Shown here piece by piece: positions 43,674-52,007 of a stretch of DNA of 64,000 bases. The stretch is from Verrucomicrobiaceae bacterium. Lineage in GTDB: Bacteria; Verrucomicrobiota; Verrucomicrobiia; Verrucomicrobiales; Verrucomicrobiaceae. The translations under genes were made by a program, and so were the position numbers. Position 1 is the first letter of the stretch. Each line of letters begins with the position of its first letter. A model generated the notes under the pieces. That model was not told the DNA's origin. It saw only the letters and a program-made list of their open reading frames with translations, and made no database searches. The stretch covers positions 124,001 to 188,000 of the forward strand of contig JAIBCL010000008.1 of NCBI GenBank assembly GCA_019694165.1. Reading direction: 5' to 3'.

Positions 43674-44483
43674 ATGAACGCCCCATCGATTGTGAAACGC
43701 CTGCTTCGTCCGCTGACCCGAATCCCGTGGATCGCCTCCTGGCGGCGGGCCCGTCGCGTAACAGCGGACGCGATGAGCGTTGCCAACTCGTGGACGGAGG
43801 CGGACGACGCGATGCTGCGCTTCTACCGTCAATTCTTGAAGCCGGGCGACGTGTGCTTCGATGTCGGCGCGAACATCGGCAACCGCGTGAAGATCTTCGT
43901 CAAGCTCGGCGCCAGGGTCGTGGCGGTCGAGCCGCAGAAGGAGTGCGCCGCCGAGCTGCGCCGCTGGTATGGCGGCTCGGGCATCGTGGTGGTGGAGAAA
44001 GCCCTCGGGGAATCCAAAGGACGCGCCGAGCTGCTCACGAGCAATTTCCACATGGTCTCCAGCCTGTCCCCCGACTGGATTCAGGCGACGAAGGAGAGCG
44101 GCCGGTTCGCCCAGCACAACTGGCAGGCCGCGGGCAGCGTGGAGGTGGCCACGATGGACGATCTCATCGCCATCCACGGCGCGCCGCGTTTCGCGAAGAT
44201 CGATGTCGAAGGATTTGAACTCAACGTGATCAAGGGGCTGTCCCACCCGGTGAGATTCCTCTCGCTGGAGTTCACGCCGGAAACCAAGAAGTCGTCGATC
44301 GAATGCCTGGAACGGCTCTCGCAACTGGGCCGGACGCGATTCAATTTCAGCGAGGGCGAGTCGATGAACATGCGCTTTGCCGAGTGGCTCGACCTCGAAG
44401 CCATGCGCGTTTTCATTCAGGGCCTGAATGTCGCCAACGAGGTGTGGGGTGACATTTACGTCAGTTTTCCCGACGTGCCCTGA
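43674..44483 (+). CDS. FkbM-family methyltransferase (first of three)
   Basis: The 269-residue protein has the SAM fold of FkbM proteins: FDVGANIGNRVKIFVKLGA, VAVEPQKECA, and the conserved ARFAKIDVEGFELNVIKGL-like segment ending in EG-E. FkbM enzymes O-methylate sugars or other hydroxyls. It lies between two glycosyltransferase genes. ATG 43674 (MNAPSIVKR) is preferred; ATGs at 43605 and 43635 lie inside the previous gene. Confidence 0.87.
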   Translation: MNAPSIVKRLLRPLTRIPWIASWRRARRVTADAMSVANSWTEADDAMLRFYRQFLKPGDVCFDVGANIGNRVKIFVKLGARVVAVEPQKECAAELRRWYGGSGIVVVEKALGESKGRAELLTSNFHMVSSLSPDWIQATKESGRFAQHNWQAAGSVEVATMDDLIAIHGAPRFAKIDVEGFELNVIKGLSHPVRFLSLEFTPETKKSSIECLERLSQLGRTRFNFSEGESMNMRFAEWLDLEAMRVFIQGLNVANEVWGDIYVSFPDVP

Positions 44484-44515
44484 CCAACCGGTCCCAACGC
44501 GCAGCCAAACGTCCC

Positions 44516-45487
44516 ATGAGAGAAATCCAACTGGCCGTCATCACGAACTCCTTCAACCGGCGTGATCTGCTGGGCCAGGCGCTGCCGTCGCTGCTCGAAG
44601 CGCTGCGGGACATGCCGTTCGCCAGTTGCATCGTCGTGTTTGACGCCGGCTCGAAGGACGGCAGCCAGGACTACGTGCGCGAGATGGCAGCGAAGAATCC
44701 GGACGTGCCCGTCCATCTCATCGAGCCGGATCCGCCGGCGGCAGGCTCCTTCGCGGACGGTTGCAATCAGGCCGTGGCCCATGCCCTGCGGCAGCATCCT
44801 TCGGTGAAATGGTGCTTCTTTTACGAGACGGACAATCTGCTGCCGAATCACGAGGCGCTGCGCGAAGCGGTGCGACTGCTGGAGGACAACCCGTCGCTGG
44901 CTGGCACGGGATTCACCGTGGAGAAACGCGATGGGGCGAAGGCCGGCTTCGGCTGCGCGCTGCCCGGCGTGGCCGGCTTCCTCGCGGGCCAGCAGCTCTC
45001 GGCACGGCTGCATCTCGACGACATGGTGCTGCGGGACTGGCAGACTACGCCGCGCGGTGTGCGCTGGGCACACTGCGATGTGGTGTACACCAGCCCGCTG
45101 CTCATCCGTGCCGAGGCGTGGACGCGGGTGGGAGGCATGGATGTGAAGCTCTTTCCGTTCACCGACAGCGACGTGGACCTGTGCTGGAAGGTGCGGAACG
45201 CGGGCTGGCGCTTTGCCATTCTCGACATGCCGGGCGTGGTGCATGACAACGACAGCACGCCCTCGGCGTGGAGCAGCCGCCGCGTGCTGTGGTACCACCA
45301 GAGCCGCATGCGTCTGCTGAGGAAGTACCACGGCGCGGGGGTGGAACTGCTCAAGCCCCTCCTCTTCGCGCGGCATCTCGTCGAGTGGCTCCTGCTGGCG
45401 CCGCGGGCGCTGTTCAGTGCGCGCGCGCGCCAGTCGCTGCACACGCGCGCGATGCTGCTGGGCCGGGTGTTTCACGGCTATGAGTAG
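44516..45487 (+). CDS. Glycosyltransferase family 2
   Basis: The 323-residue GT-A protein starts QLAVITNSFNRRDLLGQAL. The donor-site region includes VFDAGSKDGSQ and the acidic stretch CFFYETDNLLPN. The later motif FPFTDSDVDLCWKVRNAGW is the ED-type acceptor/catalytic region of GT2 enzymes. The rhamnosyltransferase-like C-terminus (YHQSRMRLLRKY) suggests transfer to a growing oligosaccharide. The next gene starts one base after its stop. Confidence 0.87.
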   Translation: MREIQLAVITNSFNRRDLLGQALPSLLEALRDMPFASCIVVFDAGSKDGSQDYVREMAAKNPDVPVHLIEPDPPAAGSFADGCNQAVAHALRQHPSVKWCFFYETDNLLPNHEALREAVRLLEDNPSLAGTGFTVEKRDGAKAGFGCALPGVAGFLAGQQLSARLHLDDMVLRDWQTTPRGVRWAHCDVVYTSPLLIRAEAWTRVGGMDVKLFPFTDSDVDLCWKVRNAGWRFAILDMPGVVHDNDSTPSAWSSRRVLWYHQSRMRLLRKYHGAGVELLKPLLFARHLVEWLLLAPRALFSARARQSLHTRAMLLGRVFHGYE

Positions 45488-46774
45488 GTGGAAGCGCGCG
45501 CCGGGGCGCGTGTCATTCGTGTGATTCTGATGTCCCATGTCACGGGCAATCCCAACAGCCGCCAGGCCGCGCTGTGCATGGCGGAGCGCGGCTGGCTGGC
45601 TGAGTTTCACACCACGCTCGCATGGAGATCAGGAAGCCGCGCGCGGGTGCTGCCGGCCGCGTGGCGGGAGGTGCTGGAGAAACGCGCTTTCCCGCCGGCG
45701 GTGACACCGGCGTTGCGCGGACATCCCTGGCGTGAAGTGCTGCGCCTCATGCTGCGCGACGTGTTTCCCCGCATGCAAACGGGCCCCCTGGCGCGATGGC
45801 GCGGCATCGAGCATGTGGCGCTCGGCTTCGACCGCGCGGTGGGCCGCGCGGTCATGCGCAGCCGGAATGTGACCGCAGTGTACGGCTACATGGACTCATC
45901 CGTGGAAACTTTCCAGGCGGCGCGGCGGCGCGGGATGCGCACGATCTACGAGCTGCCGAGCCCCTATTGGCGCACGGCCCTGGGCATCATGCAGGAGGAG
46001 GCATCACTGCAACCCGCCTGGGCGGCCACCCTGCCGCACATGTCAGCGGACACCCCGAAGATGCGGCGGCGCGACGAGGAATTGCGGCTGGCGGACGCGG
46101 TCGTGGTGCCAAGTGCGTTCGTGAAGGACAGCCTGCGACACGCACCTGGACTGCGCGCCGAGATTCACGTCGTGCCATACGGCGGCCCCGAGCCGGCCGC
46201 CGGCCCTTCACGCGAGCGCCCCGCTGGACCACTGCGCGTGCTGTTTGCGGGCACGCTGACTCAGGCGAAGGGCCTCTCGTACCTCGATGAAGCTGCAAGG
46301 TCGCTCGGACCGGCGATCACGCTCACACTCGCAGGCGCGCAGCACGAAGACGGCGGCTGTGCCGCACTGCGCGACTTCCTCGCCCGGCACCGCCACGTCG
46401 GACAGTTGAGCCACGCACAATTGCTCGCCGAGATGGACCATCACGATGTGCTGGTGCTGCCGACGCTGCTGGAAGGCATGCCGCTCGTGGCGCTCGAGGC
46501 GTTCTCGCGCGGGCTTCCGGTGATCGCCACGCATCACGCGGGCCTGGGCGGTGTGCTCGAAGACGGTCGCGAGGGCTTTCTTGTCCCGATCAGGGACGCG
46601 GCCGCGCTTTCGAATCGTCTGACCCGCCTGATGCACGAAGCGGATCTCCTCCGGAAAATGCGCGGTGCCGCAGAGGAACTCGGCCGCCGCCAAAGCTGGG
46701 CATGTTACCGCGTCGCGCTCGCCGCCACGCTCTCGCAGGTGACCGGCCTTTCCGCCCCGCCTGCACTCAATTGA
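45488..46774 (+). CDS. Glycosyltransferase (GT4-like)
   Basis: The 428-residue GT-B protein begins with a first strand RVILMSHVTGNPNSRQAAL. ELPSPYWRT follows, then RDEELRLADAVVVPSAFVKD. The C-terminal donor half has VLFAGTLTQAKGLSYLDEA and VLPTLLEGMPLVALEAFSRG. It resembles the second module of the double enzyme at 40155. The start is taken as the GTG at 45488, immediately after the previous stop; ATG 45530 would cut off most of the first beta strand. Confidence 0.82.
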   Translation: MEARAGARVIRVILMSHVTGNPNSRQAALCMAERGWLAEFHTTLAWRSGSRARVLPAAWREVLEKRAFPPAVTPALRGHPWREVLRLMLRDVFPRMQTGPLARWRGIEHVALGFDRAVGRAVMRSRNVTAVYGYMDSSVETFQAARRRGMRTIYELPSPYWRTALGIMQEEASLQPAWAATLPHMSADTPKMRRRDEELRLADAVVVPSAFVKDSLRHAPGLRAEIHVVPYGGPEPAAGPSRERPAGPLRVLFAGTLTQAKGLSYLDEAARSLGPAITLTLAGAQHEDGGCAALRDFLARHRHVGQLSHAQLLAEMDHHDVLVLPTLLEGMPLVALEAFSRGLPVIATHHAGLGGVLEDGREGFLVPIRDAAALSNRLTRLMHEADLLRKMRGAAEELGRRQSWACYRVALAATLSQVTGLSAPPALN

Positions 46775-46782
46775 ACCCGCCA

Positions 46783-47520
46783 ATGCTCACACATCTCATC
46801 CATTTCATCCGCGATGCCTCGCCCCGAGCCTTTGACCTGCTCAAGAGCTGCGGGCGGGGGCTGGGCAGACGCAGCCCGCTTTACGACGCGCTAGAGGCCG
46901 CCATCGCGCCGCTCGGGCGGTTCACCTTCCTGCAAATCGGCGGCAACGACGGGATCTCGAATGATCCCTATCGCGAGTTCATGATCCGTCCGCAAGCGCG
47001 TGGCGCGACCGTCGAACCGGTGCCCGAGTATTTTGCGCGGCTGAAATCAAACTATGCGGCGTATCCGCAGGTGACGTGTCTGAACGCCTGCGTCAGTTAC
47101 GACGGCGGAAGCGAGGCATGCCTCTATGCCTACACCGAGGCGTATCTGCGGAGCATTGGCAATTCACAGGAGCTGGCGGGCATCGCCGGCTTCCGTCGGG
47201 ATCACCTCGCGGCACAGGTGCGGCCGCCCCACCGCGCCGACGACTGCATCCGGGAGGTGCGCATCGCGAGCCTGACTGTCGAGCAGATTCTCGCACGCAG
47301 CGGGCTCGACCGCTTCGACTGCCTGTTTCTCGACTGCGAAGGACACGAGGAACACGTCCTGCTCGGCATGAATTACGAGACGGTGCGGCCATGTGTGATC
47401 GCCTTCGAACACACTTACTTTTCCACGGAAGACTCGGCCATCGACCGGCACCTCCAGTCAAAGGGCTTCACGCTCCACCGCCTGCAATACGACACCGTCG
47501 CGGTACGACAGCCGACGTGA
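46783..47520 (+). CDS. FkbM-family methyltransferase (second of three)
   Basis: The 245-residue protein has FTFLQIGGNDGISNDP as its SAM loop, ATVEPVPEYFARL, and FDCLFLDCEGHEEHVLLGM, the FkbM-type motif with C in place of the usual V before EG. It is divergent from the other two FkbM proteins of the locus, with an unusual QIGGNDG in place of DVGAN-G. This form is also seen in a subgroup of FkbM proteins. The start is ATG 46783, 8 bp after the preceding glycosyltransferase stop. Confidence 0.82.
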   Translation: MLTHLIHFIRDASPRAFDLLKSCGRGLGRRSPLYDALEAAIAPLGRFTFLQIGGNDGISNDPYREFMIRPQARGATVEPVPEYFARLKSNYAAYPQVTCLNACVSYDGGSEACLYAYTEAYLRSIGNSQELAGIAGFRRDHLAAQVRPPHRADDCIREVRIASLTVEQILARSGLDRFDCLFLDCEGHEEHVLLGMNYETVRPCVIAFEHTYFSTEDSAIDRHLQSKGFTLHRLQYDTVAVRQPT

Positions 47521-47654
47521 GCGCTCCGGTCCGCGAGAAACCAAACGTTGGATGATTTCGTTTTCGAATTCAGCAATGTGAGTATGCTGGTTGTCCAATC
47601 GCGACGGCCCGCTCCCGCCGCCGCTCGCATCCACCCTCCGCCCCTTCGCAGCCT

Positions 47655-49112
47655 ATGTACATGAAGATGATGTCGGTCGAGCAAATGCTCTTCTTCGGGG
47701 GCATTGGCACGATCATCACGGTGATGCTCGCGTCACTGAACTGGCGGCGCGCCGTGTTCGCCGCCTTCTTTATGGCGCTGTTCGAGGGTGCCATCCGCAA
47801 ATGGCTGCTCCCTTCGCTTTCCGAGCTTGTGTACTTCGGCAAGGACATCGTGCTGCTCGGTGCTTACTTGAAGTTCTATTTTGACCCCGAACCGGACATC
47901 AAGGCCTACAGCCTGCGGGTGCCGGGTGCGTTGATTGCTGCGGTATGCATGGTTCTCATCATCGGGGGCGCGATGAATCCGAACATCGGTTCGTTCATAC
48001 TCGCGCTATACGGCATCAAGATTTATCTGTGGTATGTCCCGCTCGCCTTCATGATGCCCTACTTGTTCCGCGACCAGAAGGATCTCACGAACAAGATTTT
48101 CTGGTACTCGACGCTCGCCATCCCAATCTGTCTCCTCGGTGCCGCCCAGTTCGTGGCGGGTCCCGATTCGCCCCTGAACTGCTACGCGAAGACGATCTAC
48201 ACGGAGATGAATCAGATCGCCACCTTCGGCGCAGGCTCCACGCGTGCCCGCATCTCCGGCACATTTTCCTACCTCACGGGCTTCACCGTGTTCGTGGTGC
48301 TCTTCTTCGTCATCTCCCTGGCCCTGCTCACCGTGCTGACTGGCAAGCGCAGGCTGGTCGTGCTTTTTGGAAATCTGCCGCTCCTCGCCGCGAACTCGTT
48401 GATGTCGGGATCGCGCGGTGCCGTTTACAGCATCATCATCTGCTCGGTGTTCTACGTTCTGGCATCGAGCATCTACCGTGTGACCGACGAAAAAAAGAGC
48501 GGAGGCGGAGCCGCGATTTACATCATTCTCGGTTTCGGTGTGGTGGCGGCCGTCACGAGCCTCTTTTTCAAGGACGCGGTCAATGAATTCCAAATGCGCC
48601 GGCGCACCACCAACGACACCACGTATGACCGGCTGATCACGCCATTGTGGTCCGTCGGCCAGGCGGCGCGCGAAGTCGGTTTCGGCGGCTACGGTATCGG
48701 CCTCTCGCATCCGGCGAGCGAAGCGATGCGCACAAACCTCAAGCTGCCGGCGCCCAAGCAGCGGTGCCCGGTGTACGACTCTGAAATGGGCCAAGTGCTT
48801 GCGGAACTCGGCTGGCCCGGTTTCCTGATGTGGTACTACCTCCGCTTCAGCGCGATCTTCGCCACTTGGAATGCCTTCAAACGCGCCCAGCCTTCCCTGC
48901 AACGCGCGCTCTACCTCGCGTGCTTCTGTTACCAGTCGATCTTCTTCACCGCCGGCGTCGTGCTGAACCACACGGCGAACTTTTTCGTCTTTGCCACCTG
49001 GGGTCTTTGCCTGCTGCCAAATCTCTATCCGGCAGTGGGGCGCCGGCGCCCCGGCTACGGTGGTCCGGTTTCGCTGCCGGCTCAACCCGCGCCTCGATAC
49101 GGATCGAGATGA
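47655..49112 (+). CDS. Wzy-like O-antigen/polysaccharide polymerase
   Basis: The 485-residue protein has about ten or more hydrophobic helices and opens with AAFFMALFEGAIRKWLLP, a motif seen in a subgroup of Wzy/O-antigen ligase-like proteins. LMSGSRGAVYSIIICSVFYVL and a large loop before the final helices also fit. Wzy joins lipid-linked repeat units on the periplasmic face. A 134-bp gap without a recognised gene precedes it, the longest inside this part of the locus, so an internal promoter there is possible but not identified. Confidence 0.78.
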   Translation: MYMKMMSVEQMLFFGGIGTIITVMLASLNWRRAVFAAFFMALFEGAIRKWLLPSLSELVYFGKDIVLLGAYLKFYFDPEPDIKAYSLRVPGALIAAVCMVLIIGGAMNPNIGSFILALYGIKIYLWYVPLAFMMPYLFRDQKDLTNKIFWYSTLAIPICLLGAAQFVAGPDSPLNCYAKTIYTEMNQIATFGAGSTRARISGTFSYLTGFTVFVVLFFVISLALLTVLTGKRRLVVLFGNLPLLAANSLMSGSRGAVYSIIICSVFYVLASSIYRVTDEKKSGGGAAIYIILGFGVVAAVTSLFFKDAVNEFQMRRRTTNDTTYDRLITPLWSVGQAAREVGFGGYGIGLSHPASEAMRTNLKLPAPKQRCPVYDSEMGQVLAELGWPGFLMWYYLRFSAIFATWNAFKRAQPSLQRALYLACFCYQSIFFTAGVVLNHTANFFVFATWGLCLLPNLYPAVGRRRPGYGGPVSLPAQPAPRYGSR

Positions 49113-49270
49113 TCGCGGCACTGGCCGCGCAACAGGTGAACGTCAGCTTCGTCGGCCGCCTGGTGACCTGCCGCTAGTACAATGTGGATCAGGTCGTGGC
49201 GATGGTGCCGCAGGAGTTCGACAATCTCAAGCCGGCCCTCGCCCGGCCCGATGATGAGCAGGTGGCCTAA
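49109..49270 (+). pseudogene. Possible decayed small gene, coupled to the polymerase gene, with an in-frame stop
   Basis: An ATG at 49109 overlaps the polymerase stop as ATGA. It opens a frame of 22 codons to a TAG at 49175-49177, then continues in the same frame for 30 codons to a TAA at 49268-49270. Both halves keep the strong G/C third-position bias of real genes in this window (MIAALAAQQVNVSF... and YNVDQVVAMVPQEFDNLK...). I recognise no family. It could be a short gene broken by a nonsense mutation, a sequencing error, or chance. Confidence 0.35.
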
Positions 49271-49307
49271 GCGCGGCGCGGGCACGAGGCGCACGGTGAT
49301 TGGATGA

Positions 49308-50171
49308 ATGGACGCACGCGCTCCCATCTCGGTGGCCATCCCTGCCCATCTGCGGGTGGACAAGCTGTTGCACACCCTGGGCGTGGTGCACGCCTGCACG
49401 CCGCCGCCAGACGAGGTGATCGTGCACGTCGATGGCGGCGCGCCGGAAGTGCTCGCGGCGGTGGCGCGCGCGTTTCCCGATGTGCGGCTGATGATATCGG
49501 AAACCTTGAGGGGGCCGGGCGGCGCACGGGACGCCATGATCCGCGAGGCACGGCACGAGTGGGTGGCCACTTTCGACGACGATTCCTTTCCGGAGCCGCC
49601 GGATTTCTTCGCGCGGACGATGGAGGACGCGGGACGTTTTCCCGATGCTGCCGTGCTGAGCTGGGACACGCTGCCCGAGGAACAGGCGCGGCGCGGGTTT
49701 CATCACATCGCGGTGTTCTCCGGCTGCGGCAGCGTGCTGAGCCGCCGGTGGTATCTGCGCACTCGCGGCTTCGTGCCGCGCGTGGTGGCCTACGGACTTG
49801 AAGAGGTGGATGTGAGCCTTCAACTGCACGCGCTCGGAGGCGTCATCTTGTTCGATGCGCGCTTGAGAACGGTCCACGATCATCCGCTTCCGGAACGGTT
49901 TCCTGATGACACGATCGCCGCCGTGATCGCGAACAGTTTTCTCTTTCCGCTCGTGAGCTATCCAGTGGTGCTCTGGCCGCTGGGGCTGGCACAGGCGCTC
50001 AAATACATGCTGCGCATACTGCGCACCCGCCGTGTGCGCCCGGTCTTGAAAGCGCTCGCCGGACTCCCGGGCGATGTGCGCGAAGTGTGGCGGTGGCGGC
50101 ATCCCGTGTCCGCCTCGGCAGTGCTGAGCTGGCTCGAACTGCGCAGGCATCCGCGCCCCCTGTCGTCATGA
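49308..50171 (+). CDS. Glycosyltransferase family 2
   Basis: The 287-residue GT-A enzyme starts PISVAIPAHLRVDKLLHTL. GGARDAMIREARHEWVATFDDDSF contains the nucleotide-sugar DDD site near residue 90, and YGLEEVDVSLQLHALGG is the acceptor/catalytic region. A C-terminal hydrophobic stretch (SYPVVLWPLGLAQALKYML) suggests membrane association. Its stop overlaps the next gene's ATG by 4 bp. Confidence 0.85.
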   Translation: MDARAPISVAIPAHLRVDKLLHTLGVVHACTPPPDEVIVHVDGGAPEVLAAVARAFPDVRLMISETLRGPGGARDAMIREARHEWVATFDDDSFPEPPDFFARTMEDAGRFPDAAVLSWDTLPEEQARRGFHHIAVFSGCGSVLSRRWYLRTRGFVPRVVAYGLEEVDVSLQLHALGGVILFDARLRTVHDHPLPERFPDDTIAAVIANSFLFPLVSYPVVLWPLGLAQALKYMLRILRTRRVRPVLKALAGLPGDVREVWRWRHPVSASAVLSWLELRRHPRPLSS

Positions 50172-50980
50172 ACGACTCCTGTGTGGACGCGGCGGCTGAG
50201 CCGCCGGCACCGGCCGGCTGGGCATCGAGCGCGGCGCGGTGGTTGTATCCGTATGGCGCCGTGCGCACTGCGTTGGCCGGTCCGGCGGCGGGTTTGCGGT
50301 TTCGTGTGGCACCGGGGATGGGGATGATGTATGCGCTGGGGCGCGATCACCGGCGTGCGCTTGATCTTCTGGCGGCGAGGCTGCGCCCAGGGCAGACGGT
50401 GTACGATGTCGGTGCCAATCAGGGCCAGTTCACGCTGCCGCTGTCCCGGATCGTGGGTGGGGAGGGTTGTGTGGTGGCATTCGAACCGGTGCCGGAAAAC
50501 TTTGCAGCTCTCGCCGAAAACGTCGCCTTGAACGGTTTGTCGAACGTGAACCTGCGCCGGAACGCGCTCGGCGGCAAAAGCGGCACCCGGACTTTTTTCT
50601 TTGAGCGTCAGCGATGTACGATGGGTACTTTTGTCGAGTCGGCCGTGAAACTCAATGCGGATGCCCCCCGTATCGAGGTGGTGACAGAATGCATGGATGA
50701 ACTGGTGGCCGCAGGCGTGAAACCGCCGGACTGTATCAAAATTGACGTCGAAGGCGCGGCCGGCGAGGTCTTGAGCGGCTGCCGCGAGACGCTCCGCCGG
50801 CGTCGGCCGGCGCTGTTTGTCGAGCTGCACATCTCGGAGCGTCACGATGACGAGCGGCAGGCGCTGATGGCCGTGGCACGCGAATTCGAGTACGAGATAG
50901 CCATGATGGACGACATGCCGATTTCAGAGATGAGGGTGCCGGGCGAGTATCACGCCTGGTGCGTGCCGGTCAGCCGGTGA
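50168..50980 (+). CDS. FkbM-family methyltransferase (third of three)
   Basis: The 270-residue protein has the standard FkbM signature: TVYDVGANQGQFTLPLSRIV, VVAFEPVPENFAALAENV, and PDCIKIDVEGAAGEVLSG. Of the three FkbM genes in the locus this is closest to the textbook pattern. The start at ATG 50168 overlaps the preceding glycosyltransferase stop (ATGA), so the two are probably co-translated. It probably methylates a sugar hydroxyl. Confidence 0.88.
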   Translation: MNDSCVDAAAEPPAPAGWASSAARWLYPYGAVRTALAGPAAGLRFRVAPGMGMMYALGRDHRRALDLLAARLRPGQTVYDVGANQGQFTLPLSRIVGGEGCVVAFEPVPENFAALAENVALNGLSNVNLRRNALGGKSGTRTFFFERQRCTMGTFVESAVKLNADAPRIEVVTECMDELVAAGVKPPDCIKIDVEGAAGEVLSGCRETLRRRRPALFVELHISERHDDERQALMAVAREFEYEIAMMDDMPISEMRVPGEYHAWCVPVSR

Positions 50981-51029
50981 AGCCGGGACGAAGATGGCAG
51001 ATTCACTCAAGAACACGAAGGCACTTCCC

Positions 51030-52001
51030 ATGAAACGCGCGCTCATCACCGGGATCACAGGGCAGGACGGGTCCTATCTGGCGGAGTTGCTGCTCGGACA
51101 AGGCTACGAAGTGCACGGCCTGATGAGACAAACTGGACTTGAGCAAATCAGAGGTCTCCAGCCATATGGCGCTCAAGCGGACCTCTATGAGCGTTGCAAG
51201 CTGCACGCCGTGAGCCTCGACAACTTTCCGGGACTCTACCGCCTGGTCTCAAACATCCAGTTCGACGAGTGCTACCATCTCGCCGCAGCGTCCTTCGCCG
51301 GTGAGAATCTGGCCGATGGCTACCAGACCATCCAGACAAACATCGCGGGTACGCACTATCTGCTGGCCGCGCTGGGCGAGTTCCAGAAAACCTGCCGTTT
51401 CTACTTTGCAGGCACGAGCGAGATGTTCGGCAGGCCGGGCGCGGCACCGCAAAGGGAAGACACCCCCTTCATGCCGCGCAGTGCGTACGGCATCAGCAAG
51501 CTGGCGGCCTTCCACATCGTGCGCAATTACCGCGAGACGCAGGGCATGTTCTGCTCCTCCGGAATTCTCTACAATCACGAGAGCCCGCGCCGCAGGCCGG
51601 AGTTTGTGACGCGCAAGATCACCCTCGCCGTGGCCCGCATCGCCGCCGGCAGGCAGGACAAGCTCGAACTTGGCAACCTCACCGCCGTGCGCGACTGGGG
51701 CTACGCACCCGACTATGTGAGGGCGATGCAGGCCATGCTGCTGCACGCAGAGCCGGGAGATTTCGTCGTGGCCACGGGCCGGCTTCACAGCGTGGCAGAC
51801 TTCTGCCGCATCGCCTTCGAGCATGTGGGCCTCGACTGGCAGAAGCATGTGACCAGCAGCCCCATGTTTTTCCGCGCCCAGGAACCGGTGCCGCTCCAGG
51901 GTGATCCGTCACGCATCCAGAATGAGATCGGCTGGAAGCCGGGGATGGATTTTCCGGACATGGTCCGCGAGATGGTGGATGCCGACATCGCCAGGATGTG
52001 A
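51030..52001 (+). CDS. GDP-mannose 4,6-dehydratase-like protein, divergent paralogue
   Basis: The 323-residue extended SDR starts [20 protein letters not shown], identical in style to GMD. It has the active-site GTSEMFG and YGISK motifs and the GMD-typical LYNHESPRR and FVTRKIT. It differs from the second copy at 60563 by lacking the [15 protein letters not shown] cofactor/tetramer segment, which is replaced by a shorter RQTGLEQIRGLQPYG. ATG 51030 is preferred, with GAAGG 8 nt upstream; ATG 50994 would add 12 residues. It probably makes a GDP-4-keto-6-deoxy sugar, but a relative with another substrate cannot be ruled out. Confidence 0.82.
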   Translation: MKRALITGITGQDGSYLAELLLGQGYEVHGLMRQTGLEQIRGLQPYGAQADLYERCKLHAVSLDNFPGLYRLVSNIQFDECYHLAAASFAGENLADGYQTIQTNIAGTHYLLAALGEFQKTCRFYFAGTSEMFGRPGAAPQREDTPFMPRSAYGISKLAAFHIVRNYRETQGMFCSSGILYNHESPRRRPEFVTRKITLAVARIAAGRQDKLELGNLTAVRDWGYAPDYVRAMQAMLLHAEPGDFVVATGRLHSVADFCRIAFEHVGLDWQKHVTSSPMFFRAQEPVPLQGDPSRIQNEIGWKPGMDFPDMVREMVDADIARM

Positions 52002-52007
52002 ACGAAG

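Noticed and set aside
49082-49669. Minus-strand open frame of 195 codons opposite a glycosyltransferase
   Set aside because: It lies opposite a confident GT2 gene and has no recognisable domain.
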